Below, one piece after another: positions 1 to 12,897 of a DNA stretch of 64,000 bases (its first letter is position 1; each line of letters opens with the position of its first letter). The stretch lies in contig LUCM01010122.1 in assembly GCA_008360955.1 (NCBI GenBank), positions 126,299 through 190,298 of the forward strand, written 5' to 3'. The position numbers were made by a program, and so were the translations under genes. The stretch is from Fasciolopsis buskii. Lineage: Eukaryota > Platyhelminthes > Trematoda > Plagiorchiida > Fasciolidae. A model generated the notes under the pieces. That model did no database searches. It was not told where the DNA came from and was given only the letters and a program-made list of their open reading frames with translations.

Positions 1-3000
1 CTCTGTGACCCAGCATCCTACCCGGGAAGTACAGAAATAAATCTTTAACCAAATTCACGCAGTACAAAAAAGATGTCGACATTTGCATATCTTCTGTCTA
101 TAACCGCTCAAATTCTGAGCCGTATGGGGAAAATAACTTAAGTCTGCTAACAATGTAGTGCTGATCGTCAGGCTAAATAGGAAAGCCTACAATCAGTTTA
201 CCAAAACCGGTGGAAATCAACCGACGTTCCTCGTGATTTTTGGAATCCAGTAGTTCTGTGATTTCATATTATCACCCTCGCCAGTCAAATCCGGTTTTAG
301 CAGTCGTTCAATAACCGCGATCCGTTTCCCGGTATAACTGTACAATTTTTGCACAACAAACTAAGTGAAATATCCTTCCACTTGCTGCTCCATTCAACAA
401 AGCAATCTGTTTCGGTTGTTCTGTAAACTAGATAAACCTATCTGAGCAGAAGCCGATTCCACTTTTCTCAATTGGGGACAGGGTACATTGCATGGATGTC
501 TGTAAAACATGACAATGACTGGGAGACGATATTTTTCGACCTAAAGTTCACTGCAAACAAAAGATCCTCTTGAACCGTTTAGATTAAATTTTTTAGTCGT
601 GTCTGACTACAATTTAGCGGCCGCGGACTAACTTCATGTCCACTCAAATACTGATTCGAGTTATCACTTCACATGACTAGTCCCGGACTGCTCCCATGCA
701 GCGGGTTGTCTGTGATATGGACAGGCAAAAAAACGTGGATTACACTGTGGATTGCAGCCACTAAACTGCAGATAAATACTAGTACACTATGATCACATTA
801 CCAAACAATAGCATTGGTGTCACCACGGTAACCTGGTTTCCTCAGGAGCTGCTAAGTCTCAGAGTAATCGGGACAGTTTGATTGTGACTTACCCACCCGG
901 AATTTATTTTCGCGTTGTCAAAACGGACTTTAATAACCTTCACGAGATTATCGGCAAAATTACTAACTTGAAAAATTAGGTTTAAAATTTAATGGGAAAA
1001 TTGATTGTAATATCAGCTATCGAGTAGCGAGTTTATATTTGTTTTCTTCGAATTTTCGTCATTAATTGAGACGGGGGGAGGTTGTTCTTCGCAGCCGGAA
1101 CGTAGAATTTAAAGTGTGTTCAAGAAATCATGTCACAAAAAGTTTCGAATCGGCAATCTGAAAATTATCACCCTTTGTGTTTGTTATGAACACTGGCCAA
1201 ATCAGGAAATTACGCGATATTTATGCCTCATCCGTTCACATATTTCTCAACAGAATATACGAACTAACTTCTTTCATCTGATACAGATTATCTAAAGAAC
1301 TTGTGTATTTCTGTAACGTTTGGCTCTCACAATCACTATACTGAATTTCAACGGTATTAAAATAAAAATCAAAACGTCTCCAGTATTCACGATACAGTTG
1401 TTCTGCTGGGAAAAAACATTCCAACAATAATTCACTACAGGTCAGAGAAGGCTGTCCTTTACTTGAAAACTGTTCAGAACTGTTTGAACGAGGCGCATGG
1501 GACGTTTATGCAGGATTATTTAAGGAGGCACAGTATGGAAATGTGAGCCAGTTCTGGCATCTGAGCGACATTTGGGGAGCTCATCGAGGGACAGCAACTC
1601 AATGTTCTCACGAGAACTTATGTATAAAACATGCAGCATTCTAGGAACGACTAGTAAGATCCATGAGATGCATTGAGAAACAAAATCGTTTGTCCCGGGT
1701 TCGTGTCCCAGTTCGGGCGCGGTAGATATGCACTGCTGATGATTCTTAACAAGAATGAAATAGGTGTACGGTGCTTCCATGGTTTCTTAATGCAGAGTTG
1801 AGCGATAATATCACGTAGTGAATTATTTCACGAGGCCGCTCAGTTCACCATCAGTTGGCGTAGAGTGGCCTAAACCAACATCGTCCGCACGGTTGAAAAC
1901 AAAACCAGATGAACCACTGGAGAGGTCAGTTGTATAAGTCGCGAAAAGAAAGGACCAAATAAAAGTGTTGAAGAACACCATATTTACCGGTAAAAAATAT
2001 ATATGCAATTTTCCTCAAAATCTTACCTATCGCATGTATTCATTAGAATGACGCTTAAGTTGCACCAGCCAATAAAGTGAGCACTCGAAAGAGGGAAGCT
2101 TTCGGGTAAAAGTGACCTAGGGATGTGATCACAGACTAGTCAAGAAAAAAAGAGTGGCAAAATCCATAGATTTTTAAGTTTTTGGAAATGGGGCATACTA
2201 GATATGATATCACATCAAGGGTGCTCCTATGAGTTTTGCAGACGCACTGGAAATGGATGAGGTAACCAAGTGTGAGAAGCTAAGTTTAACAATGGTCGAG
2301 GTAAGGGCGGTGAAGTGGAATCTTTTGGAGGGCGTGGAGAATGTTATCTGTTTGGGAATCTGGGCAATCGATGTTTGTTTCTAGCAAGCCTGAATGGAAT
2401 ATGAATACAGAAAGTTGTCAATGAAGAAGACCGTCACTTTAAACAGAATATGGGGACCGTCATTAAGGATATAAGCGGATGAAGAATCTGACCTAGCAGT
2501 GGCTATAGTCCCAGTAGTTTTAAGCAACTTCAAAGCATCATAACTATTCATGGGTTCGGTGTTGGCACAAACAGTGGACGAAAGTGATGAAGAACTAAAT
2601 GTGGCAAGTTTAATGAACGCAATATTGAGGATATCGATTCTGAACCAATAAGTAGGCAACCTTTCCACTTGTCCAGGAAGCATCCGACACCCCGCCCACT
2701 TAGAAGATGATCAGCAAAGATAAAACAGACACGCTTGATCTCATTTTTGTTGAGATGACAGATATCCGCAGCAGATTCAGCGTCATAGACCTTGCATTGC
2801 CTGATCTGGCAGTAAACATAGTGGTTTCGTACAAGGGGGAGCAAAAAAGTATTTTCGAAATCCAGAAAAATCACTGTTTTCTACAGAAAGGCGAAACGTT
2901 TGCGGAGGACAAGTTGTGCACACAAAACTTTGCATTCTCAGGTTGAACAGGGGGGTTGAAAGATAATAAATTTCTGGTCCCGATAGTGACATCCTGATCG

Positions 3001-4187
3001 CTGGTATAGAAAACATTACCGGGTTTGTTGGAAAAAAACCGCTGGATTGGCTAGAGGAGTCCTTTTGAATTTGGAGCCCGGCAAGTAAGTAAGCGATATT
3101 ATTCCCTCAAGTTGAATGCAATTAATCGAGATAAGAAGGCATGGTCAAAGTCTGTTACGATCAGATGAACTTTGATATCAGGAAAACGGGCAATGAAAGA
3201 CATAAAGGAATACAAAGAACAGACTAATTTCAAGTTAGCAGTTTCATTCGTTATGTTTGTGAGAAATCTTTTTCGAATAGTTGTTGAAAGCCAACTGTAT
3301 TTCTTTTGTTCCTAATGTTCACGAACCCCCCTCCGCAAACGTAGCAACATCATCATCATGAGTGCCGCGTACCCGGGTTCAAAGTGTCATCGCAGATTTG
3401 GGTTCACAGATTGGGACTTACGCTCCCAATGTCTCCTCATTCGAAACCCACATCGCGCCTTATTACACGATCAGGGGGTTAGCTACGAAGAGCTACAACT
3501 CGATACCAGTCAGTCAAAAAGTCAATGTCTATCTTAATATGGTCAGTTTCAAACCCTCGTATGACTGACAACTTTGGTACACAGAACACGGTTGAGTAGA
3601 AACCTTGTCAGATATGATGCCAAGATGTCGCCGTTATCGGTAATGTTTTATCAGTGTTTGTTCCGACTGCTAAGTAAATTCTGCTTCCGAATACTTAAGC
3701 TCACAATTTGTTTCACGCATCTTCCAGAATATTGTATTCCATTATTTTTGTTGCATTGGACGACAGACATTTTTAAGTTTATAAAAACTTACCTTTCGAT
3801 CAAGAACCGGCGGGTAGCCGTCAACTTGGACGAAGATTAAACGCACAAAATTGGGGAAGAATGGTCAGCTATGAAGTTCAGGACGGAATTCTGTCATGAC
3901 TGCATCCTTCTTAACCAGAATTCGTGCGGGATACAGGACAGTAGCATTGTTATAAGCGCTAATGCGAGACAGAATCAATCTAAGTCTTGAGCACATGAAC
4001 GAATGCGAACGAAGTGTAGATGAAACATCATAAGAGGGAAGAGGAAATCCGAGTAACACAAACTGTTGGGTTTTCGAAAAACAAGCAAACTGCATATGCG
4101 CGCGTATAGACAGGATTATGTAAACCTTTCAAGGCAGGAGCCGGAAAAATTGCGATATTGCGCAAAACTATACGTGCGATCACTTAC
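1..4187. other. ENT intron after exon K (partial)
   Basis: No exon recognised on either strand. I looked for the TM9 signature (Arg..Pro..Cys-Asn) on the minus strand and did not find it. Contains one short-repeat copy near 1.7 kb. The remaining reading frames are short and lack coding character. Confidence 0.5.
1683..1830 (+). repeat. Short repeat family A, copy 1 (tRNA-like SINE)
   Basis: Contains the family core GTCCCGGGTTCGTGTCCCAG, then GTTCGGGCGCGGTAGATATG and a tail ending in GATAATATCAC. The same order recurs near 46.35, 57.5 and 57.9 kb. GGTTCG.GTCCC resembles a tRNA promoter B box, pointing to a tRNA-derived SINE. The 5' head seen in the other copies is missing or diverged here. 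Confidence 0.7.
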
Positions 4188-4273
4188 GAACTGGATCCAA
4201 TTGCACACGATACAGCCAAGCATGGCGAATAGGTTGAAGAACAAAAAGCAAGTTACGTCCACAAACCACCGAG
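4188..4273 (-). CDS. ENT exon K, TM8
   Basis: 86 nt, acceptor TTCTGTCTCCAG, donor GTAAGT. Encodes RWFVDVTCFLFFNLF then AMLGCIVCNWIQF. The V-T-C-F-L-x-F-N block is the ENT TM8 signature. At the positions of human ENT1 Asp341 and Arg345 (in the stretch FNIFDWLGR) this protein has Ala and Cys. Phase 1 in, phase 0 out. The next exon (TM9) was not found. Confidence 0.9.
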
Positions 4274-4363
4274 CTGGAGACAGAAAAACAGTACGAGGAA
4301 AACAAAAGTCATTAAAGGTAATCGAACTAAGCCACTTGCAAGCATCACATTATATACATATAA

Positions 4364-4401
<38 letters not shown>

Positions 4402-7400
4402 CTGGCTCTAAAGTGGTGACGTACGACTAAGATGACAGATACACATAATGTATAAGGTTAGTCATGTGACAGGTAGCTTTAGGTTACAATCTCTTTAGTT
4501 GCAAGTATATAGGTACTAGAATATGCTGAGAGTTCAAAACCTCAATTTCGTAATGACTAATCTGTTAGCATCACCCTCTTTGAAGGGTCTATGTACAGGA
4601 TTCTCGATCATCACTACTATCTGTCCATCACTCGAATGTAAACCAATACACTCAGATATGACGTACAAACCTGCGTTTGTCAGATAACAATCCCGATCAA
4701 GTGTGTCTAATCGGGTTGTACTCTTGTGCAGCTGGTCATGGTGTTACGACATCAGCCAAGGGATTATACCACTTACCATATTATTTCGGAATTATGTCAA
4801 AAATATTAGAAAATGTCATCCAACTGACGCAATGATATCGAGTTTCCATGGTCCCATCTTCCTGTGTGCAACGTAATATACCCTGATTGTTTGTGCATCG
4901 TCCTACAATCTGTGAGCAAATGTGCACCTGTGAGGTCCTGCAAAATGGGCATGTTCTTATCCAAATCCAGTTGGCCTTGAAATAGTTCCCAAAATAACCT
5001 GGGAAAGGTTTTGGTTGCTTTCGCTAATTTGCAGAAATATTACAATTTCACACCAATGCGGCAGGTTTATACTATTAGGAACTGCGGAGACGGACGAATC
5101 AGAAGATCTGAGTAAAATAGCCCCAGTATTCAGCATATTTCTTTCATAGGGGTTCTAGAAGCCCCACGGTTTGACATAAAGTCTATTGTCTTCTGAGGCT
5201 CAGGAAAATCATTTTACACTGCTTATTTTCATGAACAGCAACAGGTGTAAACTAAATTTCTGTTCTTTTGCCTATCTTCACACGTTCTAAGACCTAACTT
5301 TCTTAGGTCTTACGAGGTCCTCCTTAGAGGCGATCAGTGATATCATTTGACATGCACTTATCTGCAGTCCCGTTGCATTCGAACTATCTCTAAACCTAAG
5401 TAATTTCTCAATTATCACTTTTTTTCCAGCCCACTATTTCTTTTCTCCTTTTATCTACTTGAGAATTACAATCACGAAAGTGAACAAGGTGATTACGACT
5501 TGATATTGCAGCGCATATTGTGCTCTATTTTACTGTGATGTTTCATACCGTTTTATTTTGAAGTCTTTCAGTCAACAATCCCCACCAACCTCTTCATGAA
5601 GATCGAAAATCTCCCTGGAAGTCCGTTCTCAACAAAGTGGTAGTCACCGTTCGTTTCCGGACACTAATCAGAAACGGGTTCACATTCGCCACATAGCAGT
5701 ACGGTTATGATGCAAGTGCCCATGGGCCAACCATTCCACTCACCCATCAAGTGTAAATTTACCAACGACCCTTCACACCAGCCCACCACCATTAAACTAA
5801 GCGATCAATACCAACGGTATATGTGACCTGTCCATCCCCTTTTCAAGTTATATAAGTTAAGGGTTTCTGCCTTAATTTAGATTAGGTCCCCGTATTTGGC
5901 CGTGGCTTATTCTGATTGTACGATCGAGAATTCGTTGATCAAGGACAATTAAACATTAATCACCTTTGAAAAGGACTGGTCTACAAAAGTTGTTTGTGAA
6001 TTCAGCTTTTTCTTATATTATGCGGCTTTCATTGGTTTCATTCAGTCACCATTATATGACTAGAATTTAGATGAAAATAAATAGTTCTCTTACTCATTAC
6101 ATCTACCGAAAGATATTCTATTGTTTTCGATCAACCTGATACAAAGTTACCCTGAAACGCCGTTGTCTTTTCATCTCAAGAATTGACGGAAAACAGACAA
6201 CTGAGTTCGGATTTTTATTCAAGCTTGCCACCTATCTGAACTTTTCACGTCCCGAACGTACCGAAAAGGGATTTCATACCCATATCAATTGGGTTGTCGC
6301 AGCCGCGCGCTCCATTTCTACTGGGCGCAGTTTATCGATCATGCGCAGGGAGAATACATACGCACGCGCGCGCATACGTGAGTGTCCGCATGCTGAAGGT
6401 GGAGGAACGGTTCACTACATCATGTGGATAGACAGCTTTAGCCGGTCTTTGTGAGCCCAGATGGCCGGCCGAAATAATCGGGTAAGTCAGCCCGGTGTTT
6501 GCGTCTCGTTCCGCTCGGGTTTTGTTGCTAGAACAAGACTGGTCACACAAACGAAGTTTCAAATCACTGGGTTGGTTTAACAACGGTCATAGTACAGATG
6601 AGGCACCCGTGGCTAGATGTGACGGGTACACTATTAGCATCGTGCTGCTTGTAGCTTTGGACCAACATGGAGGGAACTGTTTTTATGCTTTGGCGAATCC
6701 TCAACTAGTCCTATATTTGCATGGTCCAGTCGAAACAACATTTGAAAGCTATTTGAGCTGTTAATGTAGAACCCCGGATAAGAGCGTTGCGTGATATCGC
6801 CCATTGTGAATGAAAAATAACTATCGTCATATGCGTTGCCATGTCGAAAGCCTTGATATTAAATTTTGATCCTTCGGATTTCGCTAAAACAAACAATGAT
6901 GATGCAAAATAATGAACTATATGACGGCAAGTGTCACAGTGCCTTGGCTTCCGAGTGTATGGATCCATGTGATGTGGAGTAAAACGGTTGTCTTCTTTCA
7001 TAGTCTGAAAACACCTCTGCAAGATTCCGGCACAACAGATTGGTGATAAACAACAGCTTCAGTATTATTGTGATTTGCGGTTCATTCGTGGATGTACACA
7101 TTAGCTAAATAGGGTAAAGAGTAAAATTATTTGACCCGGGAAAGGTGCAGGAGAACCGTATGATAGTGTAGTAGTTTCGAGATCGATCTACAAAAAGATT
7201 GATAAAGACGACAACTGTGAGTATTATGATCAACAGGGTCAGTGAGACCGTCGTCTCCTGACTTTCTCAGATGGGTTACGACGCGTTAGGTTGCGATTCG
7301 TTCTCACGTTACTTCCCTTTGCTGACGAGAACTAAATAAGAGGGAGATTTGCACAATCTTTAGCTCTTCTCCCGCTAAGTTTCATCTTTCCCACCTATTC

Positions 7401-10400
7401 CGACACACACACACACACACACACGAACAAAATACAACAGCGCCTTTTTTTTCTGTTAGTCCACTCATGAAACAGTTCTTACTGGAGCAAACAACATCTC
7501 ATAGTGACTTAGTGGTACACATTCAATATTGACCGTGAAAAGATCAAGACACGGGAGCATATTCGATCTGCTTGTTCATCGACCGTCGCACTGACTAACT
7601 GAAACGTGAAATAAATGGACTCGCAAATTCATCAAGGGACAGAGTTATGAGTAGATGAACCAACACGCTCCTTATTGTTTTCCTTCATACAAGGACTCTA
7701 CGAAACAAATAACCAAGCCGGCAAATTGAGAGGATCAGCATCTTGCTTTTAACGCATTAAGATTATGGACAATAAAACATGTTAAGGCAATCTGCCCGTT
7801 AAGCGGAAGATCTTCGACTAGATTTCGGCGTTCGACGCCGTTTCTTCGAAGGTTGGAAAACCGTTAAAAATCCCCTGTTCTTTATGAAATCCAACTCCAC
7901 GTGCCATTTAACAACACCTTAGAACAATCCTGACACTGTATATTATTCAAAAGTCATCTTTTGGCTTTATCGATCCCCTCAATTAGCTTTGCGATTATTT
8001 CGACAGGTAATTTTATGGGCACGCTACAGCGTTCGACGAGCTAATGCTGAGTGAAGTGAATCACTAACGCAGTAAAAAGCGTAACGAAAACTGGCGTATC
8101 TACTGCCGGGTGACTCGGTTGATCTAAAACCAAACCTTATCATAGCAGCGGGAACGGAGAACGTTTGTCACATAAATGGCGGTAAACATTGGGAGGGTGA
8201 ACTTAAGATGAAATTCCATCTCTTTAACCCTTTGCAGATTTGGGAAAACTGTGCTGCTAATGTCATCCTTAGTCAAGTATCAAATGTCTGACGCATGTTG
8301 AGCAAGTTAAAACCAACCCCCTTATTGACTCACATTCCAAGCAAATGTGGGTGAATGGCTCGTAGGTTTCTGATCACAAACGGCGACCATCATGGGGGAA
8401 CGCCAAACACGACTCTGAAAATCGGAATGTCAGAATTAAATAAGATTCCATGGCGTCAGTTTTGACAGCAAGCTGTACGACGACGCTGTGCTGGTATTCG
8501 AACCTCTGACTCTGCTGAAGTGGCAGATGCCTAATCTGCCTGATCATCTCCAGCCGAAAGCAACGTTGCTTAAAGTGTATATGGTTTTCATTCGGGAAAC
8601 TATTAGTTGTGGTTGTCAGGGAAATTCTATGACCAAGACGAACTAGATATCCGGGTTAGAATCCATGAAACGATCCCACCGGGCGGCAAGAAAAAATTGG
8701 ATGATCTAACTGAGTGCTTCTGGCTCATGTGATTTCGAAATTTCCCGGCACCCGGATGATTCGCAGCAAAAAACATTCTACTTGTGCCAATGCTGCAAGT
8801 TCATGCGTCGCGACCCATTACAGACGCTGAACCCGTGAGGAAACAACTAGACCCGGAACGGGGTAACCTCAAGCTGGGGATTGTAAAAAGTACATTCCAA
8901 TACCAGGCACGTAGTCACGAATTTCAATACTTTGCCTTAAGAACAGTCTGGGTGACCTGAAAGACCAGTGCGAGTATACCTAAACAATCAAATTGGAATA
9001 CTTGATTGTCCAACGTTCGTGCCAATTTCAAACCCCAGCGCAAATTTACCTACAGAACAAATTGATTATCCACAGCTGCAACACGATGTGTTAAACAGAA
9101 TGATGTGGTCCAGTTTCGGTGACATCAATCACTATTGTTTACAAAAGAGACTAGGCAACTGAGCCGCAATCAGCAGCCCTATTGGGGGCCCGAATCGCGA
9201 AGACTAAAAGACTGTTTGTAAGTTTGAAACCAATCTCAACTCGATTCACTGCTTGCATCTGTTGAAACAAAGATACACAAGAGTCACGTCAACTGTTTTG
9301 TATTATTCAATTAGAGGGGGCTATCAAAACTGCTTATTACTCTTGGTTAGGACGAGACATCCCTAGCACATGTTCTCTAATCCACTTGATCAAGCGATGG
9401 GAAAAGCGCGAAAAGTGTTACCCAACAGGGAAAGAATCGTTCGCGTTGAAAGTGTCACGTTTCTGACTTGGTTTTTTAGAACGGACAGGATGAAAAAAAC
9501 AGAACCAGTCAGGTGTGACCTCCCTCACCGACTGCTATGGCTTTTCATACTGACATTTTTCAAGTTCCAATCCTACTTGCATTACCACACCCCTGTCATT
9601 GAGGGGCGAAAAAAATTACTTTGAGGATTAGACCATAACTTTTAGTGGTTCACTGACCGGTCATCTGTCATCAAAGCAAATGCCACTGGCACATTTTGGA
9701 CCCAGCACATTGAAGTTGACAGAAGTTATCGTGTCTCGAGCAAAACTGGTTCCTACTGTATACGAAGCGGGCTTAGGTAAATTGCGGGATCCATAAGTGG
9801 GTAAAATTTGGTTTCACCGTCAACCAGAACAAGCAACAAGATCTGCGTCATGAGTTTTTCGAAGTGGAATTAAATTCACACACCATGGGACAATTACACT
9901 TTAGTAGTAGTAGACTGTGTGAGTCTTGCAATCTGTCACAGAGTAAACCCAGTAGTTAGACCGTGATCTGACCAAAAACTACCTAATAAGAATCTCAGCG
10001 CGTAGGGCGCAAACGCGGAACGAAAGTGCAAGTAGTTTGGGAAAAAAGAATCATCGGCTGACCAGTTGTGATTTACAGTGACCTTTGTTTATAGGCTCCC
10101 AATTGCGCTTTCTGACGCCAGGGTCACATTAGCCGACGAAAAATCTTCCACAATTAGATGAAGATAGTCGTGTTGTTGTGTACTGTCACGAATCATGATC
10201 ATTGTTATGACCTTGACTAGGCGCAGGGTCTTGAATTTGGCTGTTCGTTAAAGCTGAAGTAGAAAATGCCGAAATTCTAAGTCATCTGGATGTGATAATT
10301 TGGTTCTTTATCAGATTCGCGTAAAGCGGAGTTAATTTCAACCATACACGGATGCCGCCTCGAATACTGGCGAACCTCTCGGCACGTAAACAATCCGTTT

Positions 10401-12859
10401 GCGTTACTTAAAGATAAAGGAGACCATCCATCCGAACAATAAATCACAACAAATTGGAAGACCGGAGAAGATGGGAAGTCGTATAATTTATACCACTATT
10501 TAACTGATAACTTCCTGAAACAATGATCGCAATATGGAAATCAGTCTTGACAACCAGAAACAAACTGCACTTGTTTACCATGCCAGAAATAAGTCTACCC
10601 AATAGATAAGATAAGTGTAGTAGTTTCATACCGCCTGACATCAGTCTTTCGGATTTCTCGTCATAGTTTAACAATATTTTCCGCTGGCTGAGTTTATTTG
10701 TTAGGGTGCCTACTAAGGGACAGTGAAAACAAACTGTTAAAAAAATCGAATACTTTAAACCATAAATGAAAAAAAACGTTTTTTAACGAGACAGTTCGAA
10801 AAGTGGAACCGAGGTGGTCATATAAAAAAAACTATCATGAATAAAACCTGAAACAGGAATAGCGGTGAGTAATTCAATTACTTACGCGCAATAAAATAGT
10901 TTGGATTAACCGGTTGAATCATGGATTGGATGGCTGGAAATGCGGACAGCGAGCAGAAAAATACGGACCACACGCTCAGACAATGAGGCCAGCATTCTTG
11001 AAAACAAGTGACATATCTGCTCCAATAGGCGCGACACCGATGCATCCCATTGGGCTGCGCATCAGGACAGGAAAGGATATCACAGAAAGGGTTTGAAAGC
11101 ATGATTAGCAGAGGTGAGCTGGCAAATGAAAAAACGAGGTCTCGATCAAGCGATTTTACGGCCATCGCAAGTAAGCAATCGAAATCGGTAAACATAAATT
11201 GGAATAAAAAAAAGAAAAATTCACATCATAGTCCCTCATAACCACTGCTAAATGACTCCGCTTACGGGATCAATGACCAACCCAGCGACGAAATCCATGG
11301 ACACTTTATACATATATACCAGTATATATACCATATATGTGTAGATACATATGTGCATAAATGTAACTTGTGACGCACTGAAAAATTGCCAATGGTAACA
11401 TCCTTAAGGCTTTAGTACCATTAGCAAACACCATGGATTTATTTACAGGTCACCTCCATTACATCCATTCATAGACTGAAATAAGGCCAGTTAAACATCA
11501 GTGACCTAGGTTGTCTGGATAAACGCGCACAACATGAAAACCGAAACCTTGCTAAAGTCCGAAAGAGTCCTGGTTTAAATCCACAAGCGGTAACAAACTT
11601 AATTTTTTCCAATATTCTACCCACGATTATGCATGCATCTATAGGCTCAAGAAAATTATCTGTTAATTGGGGTGTTTTGCGTTAAATGGGGTATAACACT
11701 TAAAGTGGATCAAGAATAGAAAACTTTTCGTTTGCAAGTGATCTTGATTTACATCAAATTCGACCTTGGGTCAAGGTTGTCTAAGCGTGGCCCGTTAATC
11801 CCTTACGTAGTTACTGCGCCAGTGAATCAGTGAGCGAGAAAGGGCAAAATCTTTTGGTACCACAACGTAGAGAAAAAGAAACTGATTCCAAAAAATCGGT
11901 TAGATTAAAATGGTGAAACCTTTTCAGCATTTTAAACAAAACGCCACTACCATTTACATCATATTGAACGAATACGCTGCCACTGGAGTGTTTTTTATGG
12001 AGCAAACCAATCTCATCCAAAAGTGATCACAAAGTTATTTAATATTCATAATTTTAAATTTTACGACAAGTTGTTTTTTAAATCCTGTCGGAAATGATTA
12101 CCGAAATTTCACACACGAATAAAATAAGAAAATCCTTGCTACGGGTAGGAGCAATTTTGTCATTGCGATAACGGGGATATTCCGTCAATCTAAGAAAGCA
12201 TTCGACATGAAAAAGGCACTGTCTCCAAAAGAAGTCCAGTGTTCCACTTTACCAGAATTTAGCGAACATGTTACCTTGAGTAGAGTGGCTTTTTCAGTGT
12301 GACATAAATAGGGTAAAAGTACACCCCCTAAAATCATATGGCAGCCTGATTCTTGATCCTCTCCCAAATAGATTTCGCGATTTGGAATGATAATTAAAGA
12401 AAGTACCCGGTCGACGGATTCTGAAGCTTCTTGAAGTATGAGGCCACAAAAATTTCACACTGAAGGTGTTGGATGACATAACAAAATAACTGGAAAATTA
12501 CTGAGGGATAGCAGTGGGACCATTGAGCGCTACTGTTTAATGATGCTGGATTCCTAGCAAAACAAGCGCCACCTTGTTCTTCTTCCTAACGGGTTCGTAA
12601 TGTGTCACGGTTGATATGTACATACGGCGGCAGAAATCGGATATCGACTAGACTACTAACCTATATGCTCACGGAATAACTCCAAAAGATGCACCTTATT
12701 ATCGGAAAGATTCATCAGGTCTCGCTGAATAAAAGGAAAATAGACTGAAATATTTACTTCCCCACAGTGCTGTTTACTAGAGCGAAAGTTGCTCATATGG
12801 CGCTTGTTTCATGAGCTTCACATACAGTCTATATATATATATATATATTGTGATCTCTG

Positions 12860-12897
<38 letters not shown>

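Larger units (their letters stand above)
4274..10885. other. ENT intron between exons J and K
   Basis: 6.6 kb. Holds a (TA)n and a (CA)n microsatellite, a short alternating CG/CA tract near 6.36 kb and one tRNA-like repeat near 8.5 kb. No convincing exon seen. Confidence 0.6.

Noticed and set aside
4066..4419. 117-codon plus-strand open frame
   Set aside because: It lies antisense to ENT exon K, ends in a (TA)n tract and has no motif; exon K explains the sequence better.
8491..8551. Functional tRNA gene
   Set aside because: Good B box but no closing acceptor stem and no proper anticodon arm that I can fold; treated as a tRNA-derived repeat.
10886..10996. Shorter version of exon J starting just before CWPHC
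   Set aside because: It needs phase 1 after exon I, which ends in phase 0. The upstream acceptor at 11055-11056 restores the phase and adds an ENT-like lead.
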